Part shown: piece by piece, positions 45,201 to 57,165 of the stretch
Layout of the letters: every line of letters starts with the position of its first letter
How positions within the stretch are numbered: position 1 is the first letter of the stretch
From: Epinephelus fuscoguttatus
Lineage: Eukaryota > Chordata > Actinopteri > Perciformes > Serranidae
Direction: 5' to 3'
DNA length: 64,000 bases
Assembly (NCBI RefSeq): GCF_011397635.1
Contig: NC_064757.1
Coordinates: forward strand, 33,393,839 to 33,457,838
The notes under the pieces: generated by a model
What the model was told of the DNA's origin: nothing
The model's input: the letters and a program-made list of their open reading frames with translations, nothing else
Database searches by the model: none
Made by a program: the position numbers and the translations under genes

Positions 45201-48200
45201 AACTCCTTTGCCAGTGTGGAACTGTTCCACTTCAATGTGCCTGACGACACCATGATGGCCGTATGGAACCTCATCACCTTCAAGGAGCAAGGGGGCACGT
45301 TTGGAGACAGCTGCCCAAACCGCAATGTGACTGTGTAAGACAATGACTTTGTCACAACATCTTTTTTTTCCCCCCCTGTCTCTGGAGCTGCTTGTGTTTA
45401 GCTCAGAGCCTTTCTTTTGTTGTTCTTTTGTTGAAGTTAGACACGTAGAAGCTGCTCCTTCTCTAGGGTATAAAAAGATAACAATAAGCACCTTATAAGC
45501 TCTACCTTTGGGAAAAGGGTTATAGCAGCTGGTTAAACCAGAGCGGCGTCAGCTATTACTGGCAGCCTTGACATATGGAGAAACTGCTGTTAAAGCATTA
45601 GCTGCATTTAACTTTTAATTCTGCCTGTCTATATTTATCATATTAGTAAGCAGTGTTTGTCATGAGAGCTGCCATCTCAGGTGACTTTTCTGTGTCCTTG
45701 TTACGTTGTGATTGACGTGTGCATGGTTATCACATTCATATTTGTAGAGCTGGTTATGATTATTAATGTTTTGGATTCGAATTTTTCATATTTTAAATAG
45801 ATGAAGCCATCTGTGCTCGTGCTATCAGCTGTTCTTATGGATGGATTTTGTATTTGACAGATGCCTCTGTTGTTTCAGAAAATATTAGGCCTAACAGAGA
45901 ATACATTCTGGCTTTGTGATTAATAGGTACTTCAGGTCTGGAGCTCCTCCAGTAATAAACCCCCTGTACACCCGCTTCCCCCGGGACACAGTCGTCCCAG
46001 GATCCTTTGCTGTGACTCTTACCTGGACGCTACCAAACCGTACAACAGGAGCATTCAACGTGACCAGCCCGCTCCCTGGAGACTGGTTCCTAGCCGCACA
46101 CTTACCCAAGGATGAGGGCAAGATCTCAGTCAAGGTGAGCCTGAACATTCATCACAAATAAACAGCAAAGTTTTATGTTAGAATTTGAACCTTTGAGTTG
46201 TGATTTTGGCAGCGTAGTTGATGCTAACATAGGCCACTTTGTTTTTTTCTTATCTGTAACTGATTAAGTTAACAACCAGATTCATCCTTTATCAAGATAA
46301 AGTATCTACAGCCATGGTAGCAGCTCTGTGAGATTATAAATTGGCACCAGCCTGGTCTCATTGCCTGGCCGTCAAAAACCAACACTTCTTCACACCCCTC
46401 GGCATGTGATACGGATGCTGAAGGCACAGGGCTTTCAGCTAATTCCAATGTAAACCCATCACCAGCAATATTAGAGTAAGTGATGTAGTATGAAGAGTGA
46501 GAAGGTCCATATAGGCTGGAAGGAAGAGGTGGGGGTGGATGAGTCAACCAAACACAGACTTTGAGACAAGAGACTGCTGTTTGTGCCTCATGTGAAACCC
46601 AAAGTCATTGGTTCTTTAACGTAGCATTACTTGAGTCTCGTCCGTGATGTAGTTACTACCCTCGTGAGGTATTTACAACACATTACGTACTTATTTTAAC
46701 TCAAAATGCTGTATTTTTTTTTTTAAAGTTTAGTTTTGTTGCCTAAACCTGACTGTGATGGTTTGACAACTTTAATCAAATGTTACGAGTTTTACCCTTG
46801 AGACAGCTGTTTGTCACATACAGAATTTAAAGAGTGCATCTCATAGAGACGTAAAAGTGTGCGTTTGGCATTGTAATCACATGTGAGAGTGCCAGTATTT
46901 GATGACCTAGGATGACAATGCATTGTTGGCACAGTAAAGCTTTGAGCTAAATGCTAACACTAGTACACTAGCACACTCACAATATTAATGTTAACATGAA
47001 GATTTTTGGCAGTTATAGTGTTAAGGATCTTAGTTTGGTTTAATAGCATCACAATATTTGCTAATTTCAACATGTTTTCATCCCAAGTCGTCACATATCA
47101 CCACTTTGTCAGTGGCCTTTCATGTCTATGCATTATGCTATGTATCCTTCTGTATCTTCTGTTAAAGTTCCAGCATGCTGCTACCAAGGCTGGGATGGCA
47201 ACAAAAGCACATGGTTAGGTTTAGAAAAAAACCCCATCATGGTTTGTCTCTACATTCATACAGGAAGCGAACGCCAGGCTCCTGGGTAAAAGTCCGTGAT
47301 GTATTTGACCAACCTGCCCTAAAAGGACTTTCCAGCTCCTTATATTAGATTGTTACCAGCAGCATTTCCACCTAAAGGCATCCAGTCTGGTGGCGTATCA
47401 TAGCACTGCAAAAGGTTTCGTCTGGCCGCGTCAGATACTAACGCCGTCCAACTGCGTATCATACCACTGCAATTTGCCAATATCACTGACAAAGTGGCAT
47501 TATTCGATGACTTAGGGATGAGAACGGGCTGCTAATTTGCACTGAACACGAAGAATAGCTGAGGCTGCCTCGGATGATGTTAGCTTTGCAGGTATTTAGT
47601 CAAAAAACAGAGTATTTGATGAAACTCAAATATAATCCTTTTACCTGCTATTTGCCAAAGTTATTACATTAATGTCTGAATCAAATTTAATGGCAGTTCT
47701 TCCAAAAGTTGTCAAGACATTCCACTCCAAACCACAATTGTCAACCTCATGAGGACGCTAGAGGTAAAGTCACATGCTAGACACAACAATTTCAATCAAT
47801 AAGTGAATTTTTTACCAACTTGTGGAGGTAGCTAAAGTCAGGGGATCACCAAAATCAATAGGATTTATCCTCTAGGTACGACGAATGCCTTCTCCAAGTT
47901 TCCTAGCAGTCCATCTGATTGCTGTTGAGACATTTAATTGACTACCAAAACCTGCCCTCATGGTGTTGCTAGAGGAAAAGTCAGGGGATCACCAAAGTTT
48001 TTAGTATTTGTCCTTCTTTTCCTCATGAATATCTTTACATAATTTCATCCAATAGTTGTTGAGATAAGTCAGAGTTGGTGAAAGTGGTGGAAAAGTGACC
48101 AAAAGACCAACATGTCTGGAACCAAAGAAGAGAAATCTCATCCAGCACCAGCCGTTTAAAGCAGCACATAAAAAGCTTTAGTCACTGCCTTTTTTTAACC

Positions 48201-51200
48201 ATCACTCACTATGGAGACTGGTGAAACAGGCACTTATCTATGTGAAAGTGTTATGTAAGATAACTTAAATGAGATCTACATCTAAAATGTTTTCTTCATG
48301 GTAACTTAACTCCGTGTAATGATAGAAATGATGTAAGTGTTGGTTGGGATTAGTATTCCTGCTCGTGCTGCCGAGCTTAAAGAGGCAGAACAGTGTCAGA
48401 GAGTTTTTCTTCATCTCATCATGTTCTCCTGTTTTGGCCACATAAAAACACCTGCTGATTTCCATTTCAGGCAATTTATTTGTGACTGGCATGGTGTTCA
48501 GTTGTGCTTCCTTTGTGGATTCCACTGGCTGGCACAAGTGCACCTGGAACACACAACAATCAAAAATATCATCAAAAGTTGCTATCAACATTGCATGTAC
48601 AAAATAATTGGTTTGCTTTGGGGGCATTGAGAATAGAAGCCGCTGTGGCTAAAATGTGACCAGCACTGTGCAGATGGAAATAAAACACCTTTTCCACATT
48701 TTGCTTTCTGAGGCAATTTTTTTCAGCAACCGAGATGTGATGTTATCAGTTCAGAAAGGAAACACGGGTGAAGGCAATGCAAGCAGAACGGGGGGGGATG
48801 CACGCTGCATTTATCACGATATCTGTCAAATACTAAACTTAGCACACAGGATATAAGTATTTAGGAACACAAAGGAAGGAGCAATGATGGACTGTATTTT
48901 CTGTCAGATGTTCTTTGACATGCTGAAATGTCAAAGCAAACAAGTATCATATGTGTCATTCGAGTAAATCTCTCTGAAAATAATTTTATCTGTATTCTCT
49001 CGTAGAATAACAAATAGTTAAATGCATTTTTTTCTATTTCTTTAATCTATTTTTTACCCCATAATGTCTTTAAGAAGACAAAAAGCAACATTGGTTACAG
49101 ACAAGATGCTTTTTCCATCATTTGCTTATGAGGACCAGATGTACCATATCCTGATTATAAAGTCATTACACGTCATACAAAGAGAAAATGAATGTGGAAT
49201 AAGTAATAAATTATATTAAATGATAACCCATGCATCCAACCATCTTTTAGACTTCTGTTTCTACAACTTTATTGAGGTGTAGGGAAACCATTTTATCTTG
49301 TATCTGGGTAATGGTGACACTAGTTAGTTCCAGGCTGTAGTAACATATTCATGAAAGCGACGGTTGTGGGAATTCAGTGAGAAAGACTAACTCTTAATAT
49401 CATCAATCACAATTCTGGAGGGGGTTTCTTTTCTCTCACTTACCCATTACTTAAAAAGATCTTACTGTTTTATGATGATCATTAAAATCAAGCTTTGACA
49501 TGATATATTAGCTTTTTATTAAATGTTGGATGCTGGCCAGTCTGCATCGTCTGCTGTCAGTAAAATGGGGCCCCGGTCCCAGACTGCAAATATAGAAAAC
49601 AGTCTTTAAAAGCTGCAATTAAGTATCTTTTTTTCCACTCATTAAAACAACTCATATGTTCATATCCTTTGTAAATTAGTATAATTTTTCCTACAAAGAC
49701 CAAAGGCAGTGTTAGCTGATAAAGTCTAAAGCCATTTAACATATTATTCCTGCAATAAACCTTTCCTATGTGAGCCTTTAAACGACAGTTCACCCCAAAA
49801 ATCAAAAATACATGTGTTTCCTCTGACCTTTTGTGAGCAGTTTCATATAGGAACTATTTTTCTTTCTACGGTACTACACCTGCCAACCATTACTGAACAG
49901 AAGCAAGTGTGCATCTACTGCTAGCTCACCTAGCACCACTGAGCTGAGCCCGGTCTCTCTTAAAAGTCATTGAAATCTGGCGCTTAGGCAGCATCAGAAA
50001 TCAACGGAAAAAGGCGCCCTTTAACGTCGGCATGATACATGGCCGATTGCCATTATAGTTTAACAGCACGCGTTTGGGGGAAATGCGGCGGGACAAGGGC
50101 GAAAATTAAGGTGGTGAAAGTCCGACTGGGGTGGACGGCAGGGGTGGTGGATGGGTCCACGTGCTTTTGTTGCCTAAACCCAATTGTGTGTGTTTGTTGT
50201 TGAAGGAAAAAAAAAAAAAGTCAATTCATGGTGTTGTACCAACATAGTGTGTTTATTTTGAAAGAGACTGTACGTAAATGTTAAGTTTCCTGTGAAAACG
50301 GAAGTGTATTTCGAAAGATGACAATGCATGTAACAGGCAGAACTTGACACGGCGTCCCAACGCACCCAGGGATGTCGAAAGTCCATGACCAAAACGTCGA
50401 TATGTGATAAGGTGTTGCTGAGCTAGCTATCAGTACAGCTCAGCCAAGGAGGACACCATTCATGTTTATTATTAATATACTCACGGACCAGAGGCTAGTG
50501 TAATGCTAGCTAGCTCAGTGGTGCTAGGTGAGCTAGCAGTAGATGCACACTTTGTTCTGCATGTTGAGGGGGTCGGTGGGTGTAGTTCAATGAAAAGAAA
50601 GTAGCTCCAACATGAAACTGCTCACAACAAGGTCTGTGAGTTACTTTGGATTATTACTGTTGACTTTTACAGAGGTATGTTTTTGGTGTGGTGAGCACCA
50701 CATGCTGAGTGCAATCTAGTTCCATTATATTTGAGAGAAGGCAGATATCTCTACGGCCTATATCTCTGACACTCTCCAACTCACACCAAAACAATCTAGA
50801 CCAATAAATAGCACTACAGGTTAGAAGAAAATATGTGTTTTTGATTTGGGGAAAAATGTCTCTTTAAAATAATACTGGGAGGGATTCCTTTCTGTCTCAT
50901 TTAAATGTGTAAATGCAACTCAAATCAATGCAGTTCAGTACAACAGCACCACTTACTACAGACTCGAAAATGACCATGGAGTTCAATAAAGCTGTACACA
51001 AGCTTTCAAATGTTGCAATCATTGCAGCACTATTGCAATGGATTGCATTAGATTGTTCAGGTGTACCTAATAAAGTGGGAGCTCAGTGTGTACCCCAGAG
51101 TTTTCCATAAAATTGCATCGTCTCAGTGGGTCATTCTGACTGAAAGAGCTAAAGTAATGCAATTAGTCAGGGTTTCAATGGGTTTTTTTAGTGCTCCGTG

Positions 51201-54200
51201 GCCTAAATTGGGTTTTAGAGGCTTTAACATCCTGCCAAGACTGAATTCCTGATGGAAATAAATTAATACCTATATCTTCTTTTCTGGCATGAAAACGGTC
51301 AAATTTAAAGCTATTGAACGGCATCAAAAGATGTCTGCACTTATAGTGTAAAAACATTGGGCTTTAAAAGCCCCATATTACTTGAGAGCCTTAATTAAAA
51401 CACAACTTGCTCTACATGACACATGTGCAGGTCCAGCTGACAGGCTGTAATAAATCAAAGGGTCACCTCGGCAGCTCCCGACTAATGACATGCCACGGTA
51501 ATTGTGGCTCGAGCAGGCGGGGTCAGTGATCGGCTGACAGGAATGAAGGACCTCATTTGGCATTCACACCTGTCCTTTTGAGTCGGGTGCAAAAGACGCC
51601 CCCATTCCATTTTAAAACAAATTTTTACAGCGGATCATGTGTGGAAACAATACACGGCCTCCTGGCTCTGAGTCGTTCTGTCTGCTCGGCTCATCTCACA
51701 CAGTAATGCACATCAAGCATTAATGGTTCAGAACAACATGAGTGAAATAGTGGGTGTGTGTTACGCTGTGTGGCAGGCAGAGGGAGGACAGAGTGATATT
51801 AATCCAGGAGGCTGTGACAGGCTTTATACACACAGTCCATTAGGAATTTTCAGCCAGTCTGAATGATATCTAATCTGCTCCTTACCAGCTTTTAAGAAAC
51901 ATTGGTGAGTTAACCACTAAAATACCATCTGAACCGCTGCTGTGTTTTCTCTGCAGGGTCTCTCTGAAGAATGCCAGTATCTGTTCCAGCCTCAGCTCAT
52001 TGTCCAGAGGCTAATTGGGATTTCAGTGCTTTATCCCGGTTACTTCATCGACCAGATGATCCCCATCCATAACAGATCTGCACTTTATAAGTAAGTCTTC
52101 CAACTAAGCTTCCAAAACCAACAGTCAGGATGGGTCGGATTTTAAATTAAGTCCTTAATCTTGAACTATCTAAGAAAAAAATTCCCTTTATTTTGCACAG
52201 TCAACCTCCATAGTTGCTCCTCACCTGCCTCTTAAATTATGATTTTCCAGGAGCCTTCTCTGTAAGCTTATCTTGCATTTTCATTTTAAAAAGATGCAAT
52301 TTCCAAGTGTGTGCTTACAGTCTGCACATCTTTATTAACTTCCCCTTCTCTAAAAGTCACCTCAGTCTTGTGAGCAGAGGAATATGAATTTTCAACGTTT
52401 GTTTTCTGTTGCTTCTGATCTTTCGAAGGTGCCTAAAGGAAAGAGAGTCGTTACTGAGCTGTGCATGATAACTAATGATGTGAAGGGTATTAGTTTATTA
52501 TTGAATACTATATACAATATATTTATATCTTAATTATGTTGTTGGTGTGTGTATGTGTGAAAATTTTATCCTTTTTTTTATTTAAAACACCAGCCTCTGC
52601 AGCGTATTAGTATTCTTATTAAAGAGAAAATGGGCAAAATGTCCAAAAGACCAGTAATTGAAACTGAAACTGGCATTTAATTAGATATTAAGTTGCTACA
52701 AAGGTACCTGCTCTAGAGCAAAGTACGTGTTACATTACCGTTAAAGTAATTCACATAATTAAACTGCAATGACAAAGACATGCTGTTTCCTTCTGGGAAT
52801 AATTACTGGGGCCTTTTTAGACATTTTTTTTAGCTAATAAACATTAACTTGAATACTTTATTTTACAGCTCTGTTCCACATTTTGCTGTCTGATACAGTG
52901 TAAAGCCTGGGTTGGTATTATTATCATCTAAAACATGTCTCTGTGTGTGTGTTTTTCTCTATGTGTGTGCTTGTGCAGAGTGTTCATCCCCAATTATATA
53001 TCAAAGGTGAAAGTTCAGCTGGTAAACTGCAGCACCAAGAACAAGAGTAGCGACAGTTGTCCTGTGGTTTTGAAGATAAGAGCGCGGGCGCCGCCAGTGC
53101 ATAACTCAAGTGCCCTCGACTGCAGGGAGTGGAACCCTTGTGAATTAGACACTCTCGTACCTGCCTGGGAACAATGGTACTACATCCTGGTGGAGAGATA
53201 TCTAAGTAACTGCAACGTCTACTTCCGTATCGGGGTGCAGGTCACAGGTGAGTGTGTTTTATGGTCAAAATGTGATTAATGAGCCTTAAGGGTTTTTTTT
53301 CCCTTCATTCTTATGAATTTTATTTCTGGCTTGTTTTGATTCTCAGTTGCCTCAGAGCTTATGTTTCAAGGCTGACTGTACATGTGGCAAAACACAGCAG
53401 TAAAATGCTTTCTTAACATTAAATTAAAAGCACTGAGATGATGAGAACAGAATACCCATTCTCATCTATTCATCTTATCCTTGAAAGTCCTTGAAACATG
53501 TAGATTTTAGAGGTATAACAATAAAGAAATCCCTCTCAATCATCACTCATGAACCACTAGATGTTTGTGGCAGTGTATTTATCTCCAAAGAGCCTGCCCT
53601 CTGCCTGTGTCTTCTTATTTCCATCTTGTTTTGCTGTGTTAGGGACGTCTCTGGGCTGCAACCTTTGGGCAGTGGCGTGTAGCCCCAAGCTAATAATAGG
53701 GAGTAGGTGCGGTTGTGACTTTATAAAAAGGTAGCCACCCAGGTGCCAGGCTGCAAGCAGCGGGCATCCAAGAGGAAGCTATGAACATCACAGACACAGC
53801 GCAGGAAAAAAGCAAATATAGAGAGGCGAAACGCCAAGCGGACAAAGCTTGTTCAGAGATGAGAGTGAATCTGGGTTGGCTTTCACTTTCACTGGCAATG
53901 CTGTTCACAAAGAGTAACCAACAAAAGATATACCTGCGTAGTATACCTTTAATTACTGTATACACCCAGTAGCTTGATCTTGATCTTGATCTACCGGGCC
54001 TTAATATATATATATTTCATATTATCTGTAATATAATCCAACCACTTAAACAGGCATTAGTCATAGACGTCAAAGAAGCAGAAATTAAAACCTTAATGAG
54101 TCCCTACTTTTTCATAACGGGTCTGTTTATTGCTTAAGTTTATAATCACCACTGTGGCAAAAGTCATTGGTTGGTTGTACATTTATCACTTGTAGATTAT

Positions 54201-56459
54201 TTTAATGCTTTCACATTCAAGCACGATATTTGAGCTCTCTGGTATCCCTGCTTTTTGTCTCACTGTGAAAAAACCTTACAGTGTTTCATTCGTCCCATCA
54301 GGCTTTTGTGCAGACCGTTTAAATAAGTGTATTTTACCAATTAAACAAAATTATTTAATGCTTTATGAGACGATTTCCCTCTCCTCTCATCATTTTAAAA
54401 TGAATTGTGATCATGTTTATCACCACAATCTGCTGTTTGCTTGCAGTGTTGTTCATAATTTTTCTTCCTGCTGCTTTTGATGTGCAATTCAAGATGATAC
54501 CAGGGTGGTTTCTGTAAACTCATAAATTAGGGCCAAACAAAGGCTCAAAGCAGATCTCTGCAGCATGTCATACCTAACATCCAAAATTAAGTCAAAAAAG
54601 GGTTTTTGCTTCCTTTCACAGGTGCTCTCTGAAGGCGACTGTTTCCTACGTGTGATTTTGTCCTTGAATCAAAGCAACAGTCTTTTAAAACATGTTTTGT
54701 TGGGGAAGAAAGGGAGGGCAGACACAGTCGGACCATTAAGAGGCTTGTTCAAGTAAAGACTGGAGCCCAAACTGTGGGGATTCATATGGGATTGCTAAGA
54801 GGCCAGTGATACCATGCTTAAGTGCTACATGCTGTTTTGGGGTTGTGGAGAGCTGAGATATTTTTTCGTGCTCACTCCACAGGGATGGCTCACAAATCTG
54901 TGGGAAGTCCTCTCCCATGTAGCGATCTCCTCCCTCTGTTGGACACTGTACAGTGCACTTTGTCACCATGGCAACACAGACACTAATTATTCACACTCTG
55001 TCTCTCCCCCTTGCCTGCCAGGCAGATCTTACTTGACCTTTTGTGGATTTAAATTGAAGAACACCTCAGGTTCAGGGAAAAGACCATCTGGAGTCCTCAC
55101 CTTCTCATGCTTCTCTCGCTGTTATTGTTGTTATGAGCCGTCTCAGAAATATGTGCCCTTATTCGGATTCAGTCCAATTTACAGATATCATGTTTTCTGG
55201 CTAGACAGGAAGTGGTGAAACTAGGTTGCACTTTATTATTTATTATTGTTGTTTATACAGTATTTTCACTGCAGGTGTCTTGCCCTCAATAGGTGGTTGG
55301 GCATTGAAGACAATGTATGTGTTAGGCTGTGTATAAAAAGAAAAATGAACCCAGTGCTTTTGGATTATGAATGTTATGAAACGATACGCACTTCCCTTCC
55401 ACTCCCACCCACCCACACATATGCATACATAAGCATGCGCTACATATTTGGACTGATTTTACACAGATTTTTCATGTTTCCACCAAACTTACATTTGCCT
55501 CTAGCCAGCCGTATTTGGTATTTCGGTATTTTTAGGAGTGCTTCAGCTGCCTGAGCGGACATCAAAATACTTCAAACCCTTTCAGAGACAACACTATGCA
55601 AACGAGGCTGAGCTAGAAAAGCCTTTGAAATCCTTTGCCCTTGGGGATTGGCGGTATGTGATGGTGCTTTGCCAGTTGCCATCAATGACCATTTTGCAGA
55701 GTTGCTTTGTGTTGAGTGAAAGCATACTGTTTGCAATTACTGTGAATCTTTGTCTCATTAAAAAGCAGTGTACAGCGCTGAACCTCGCTGTTTACATTAT
55801 GGAAGCCAGCCGAAGGGGATCATTTCAAACATTTGCAAAAGACTTGGTTGCTTAGCATGCATAATAACGCAAGTAAAATAACTGACTTGGTTATTGCCTG
55901 TTAGTTTGAGTGTTGCTGAGGATCGGTTGTTTGACTTTATGGTAGAGATCATTACACAAGATGTTGCAAGGTGCATTTTTAAATGCTCCTGCAACAAGCC
56001 AGTGAAAATCCATCTTACTGGAATCAGTTGGATTGATTTCCTTTGTGAATCTCATGTCTCTCTCTCCTCTGACTAGATTGCTCCAAGTCCAATTTGTCGA
56101 AGGACCAAGCTCAGCCCAGCTCCTCCATGAACATGCCTCAGTCTTTTGGAACGGCGATGGGTTTCTCCCTCTCTGACACGCTGTCCATGGCCTCCTTGCC
56201 CAGCCTGTCACAGAATGCCAGTCGCTTGCACACCTCAGAGGACAGCATCATTTACCTCGCCCCCACCGCCGACACTAACAAGTGCTGGCCCATCCGTCCG
56301 ACTCTGCGCAACGAGCTGGACACCTTCTCTGTGCACTTCTACGTGTTCTTTGGTCCAAATATATCGATCCCACCGGACAGGGCCGCTGTGTTCGCCATTA
56401 ACCTGATGCCAGTTCTAGACAGTGGAGGAGTCCTCAACATGGAGCTCAAACTCAACATG
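39213..56459 (+). CDS. tmem8b: Transmembrane protein 8B (TMEM8/PGAP6 family), N-terminal part; 3' exons beyond window
   Basis: Six coding exons are readable: 39213-39297, 45145-45334, 45927-46134, 51957-52090, 52979-53247, 56077-56459. They are in phase throughout and total 1269 nt (423 codons), ending in phase 0 at a GTGAGT donor. Residues about 14-28 (PPRLLLLVYTYLCALG) look like a signal peptide. The next 395 residues match the TMEM8 extracellular region: VTEYFTRTPRKLNAF, YFRSGAPPVINPLYTRFPRD, PGDWFLAAHLP. Exon 6 (TFSVHFYVFFGPNISIPPDR, then VLDSGGVLNMELKLN) is closer to TMEM8B than to TMEM8A/PGAP6 as I recall them. Several N-glycosylation sequons (NVT, NRT, NRS, NCS, NSS, NAS, NIS) fit a secreted-side ectodomain. 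The family continues with an EGF-like segment and a multi-pass CREST-type membrane domain, neither found before base 64000. PGAP6 is a GPI-cleaving phospholipase; the activity of TMEM8B is unsettled. Start choice: in-frame TGA at 39162 and no other in-frame ATG between. Confidence 0.88.
39382..39412 (+). repeat. (CAG)n(CGG)n triplet repeat in tmem8b intron 1
   Basis: Six CAG units run directly into four CGG units, 84 bp after the exon 1 donor and inside the CpG-rich 5' area. A shadow frame reads it as poly-Ala, but splicing places it in an intron. Confidence 0.9.
39420..43180. other. tmem8b intron 1, left part: no feature recognised
   Basis: Unique-looking AT-rich sequence with no supported exon, RNA gene or clear element ends. 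Confidence 0.5.
43180..45030. repeat. GCTAAC-rich teleost interspersed repeat, broken copies (tmem8b intron 1)
   Basis: Segments near 43190-43330 and 44300-45030 share the pattern of a common fish repeat: CCAGAGGATGAATCATAATT, a dense GCTAAC/TTAGCATGC part, then GGCTGTAGACTCTTAATCTT. Between them is unrelated sequence with a poly-A run at 43741-43759. Ends are not defined. Confidence 0.5.
45145..45334 (+). CDS. tmem8b: tmem8b coding exon 2
   Basis: It encodes residues 29-92: DCLFVTEYFTRTPRKLNAFN to CPNRNVT. It aligns with human TMEM8A VSEHFSQAPQRLSFYSWYGS. An NVT sequon lies near its end. The final codon GT/G is completed by exon 3. Confidence 0.9.
45927..46134 (+). CDS. tmem8b: tmem8b coding exon 3
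   Basis: It encodes residues 92-161. YFRSGAPPVINPL is a signature almost identical between paralogues; NRT and NVT sequons and PGDWFLAAHLPKDEGKISVK follow. Acceptor AATAG, donor GTGAGC. Confidence 0.93.
46905..48140. repeat. Mixed diverged repeats (tmem8b intron 3)
   Basis: About 47075-47240 resembles the centre of the 7363-8724 element (CACATATCA and AACAAAAGCACATGGTTAGG). About 47680-48140 repeats the GCTAGAGGAAAAGTCAGG type twice (47770 and 47965), the inverse orientation of the family at 43180-45030. Confidence 0.5.
49778..50867. mobile_element. TTAA-flanked long-inverted-repeat element, copy 1, interrupted by another repeat (tmem8b intron 3)
   Basis: TTAA lies at 49778-49781 and 50864-50867. 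The left end CAGTTCACCCCAAAAATCAA pairs with the right end (reverse complement) CCCCAAATCAAAAACACATA. A second inverted pair, CTAGCTCACCTAGCACCACT (49922) and AGTGGTGCTAGGTGAGCTAG (50518), lies further in. A minus-strand copy of the 7520-7860 repeat occupies about 50160-50400. Confidence 0.75.
51957..52090 (+). CDS. tmem8b: tmem8b coding exon 4
   Basis: It encodes residues 162-206: GLSEECQYLFQPQLIVQRLI to HNRSALYK. It matches TMEM8A GLAPTCAYVFQPELLV. It follows the 5.8 kb intron 3. Confidence 0.92.
52979..53247 (+). CDS. tmem8b: tmem8b coding exon 5
   Basis: It encodes residues 206-296: VFIPNYISKVKVQLVNCSTK to YFRIGVQVT. Six cysteines probably form ectodomain disulfides, and several sequons are present. 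The intron before it ends in a GT-rich stretch rather than a clean pyrimidine tract. Confidence 0.92.
56077..56459 (+). CDS. tmem8b: tmem8b coding exon 6
   Basis: It encodes residues 296-423. A Ser/Met-rich, low-complexity part (SKDQAQPSSSMNMPQ, SLSDTLSMASLPSLSQNAS) leads into TFSVHFYVFFGPNISIPPDR and PVLDSGGVLNMELKLN, the stretch that favours TMEM8B over TMEM8A. It ends at a GTGAGT donor. Confidence 0.93.
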
Positions 56460-56639
56460 GTGAGTTGCTCCGATGACGCTATTACTGCTTGTTTTAAAGG
56501 TATAATTCATGATCCAATCGTAAACATACATTTAAACAAATTAAAATTTTTTTGACTGTATAAACAGTTTTTAATTCAAGAAAACGGGATTATATTTTAA
56601 TCTATCATCACAACATGCTTATGTTTATAATCAAGGTAC

Positions 56640-57165
56640 TTCAGTTGGCTATACGTATGTATTTCAAGTGGCAGCCTCTGGGGATGAAAAATGGAAGTGC
56701 CAAAAACTGCAGTTCTTTGAATGGCCACTAGAGGCTGGCCACAGAAGCGAGTCAATCCACATTGAGCCCCATGTTAAGATAAACTTAACAGCAGAAATAC
56801 ACATGTTTACAGCCTGGTACAAAAATGGTTTTGGTCTCAAAAGCTAATTTCCCCCTTCATTACAACTCTGTGGGGAGTGAATCTTTATATAACTCACCCA
56901 TTTTACATTTAATTAAGGCTTAAAGTTATGCATAATTAAGGGCAGGCGGCTTCAAGTCCTCAGCATCTCAGTCAGATCCACCCCTCACTCTCTACAGCTT
57001 GACACTCTTTCCCATATATGGTGATTTCTGGTTCCGAAAAACCAAGATGGCGACTACTGAAATGCTGAACTGAAGACTTCAAAACAGGAGTCCACAAACC
57101 AATGTGTGATTTTGGGGTAGCTACACCCGTTATTTTTTATATAGATGTCAGTTTAGCTTCAGTTA
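56640..57165. repeat. Interspersed repeat (tmem8b intron 6)
   Basis: GGCCACTAGAGGCTGGC, GAGCCCCATGTTAAGAT and AACCAAGATGGCGAC are familiar from a dispersed fish repeat, recognised from memory. It is related in style to the 4785-5245 segment. Ends are not defined. Confidence 0.45.

Noticed and set aside
45057..45491. 144-codon open frame on the - strand
   Set aside because: Antisense shadow of tmem8b exon 2, whose + strand product has clear family matches and splice sites.
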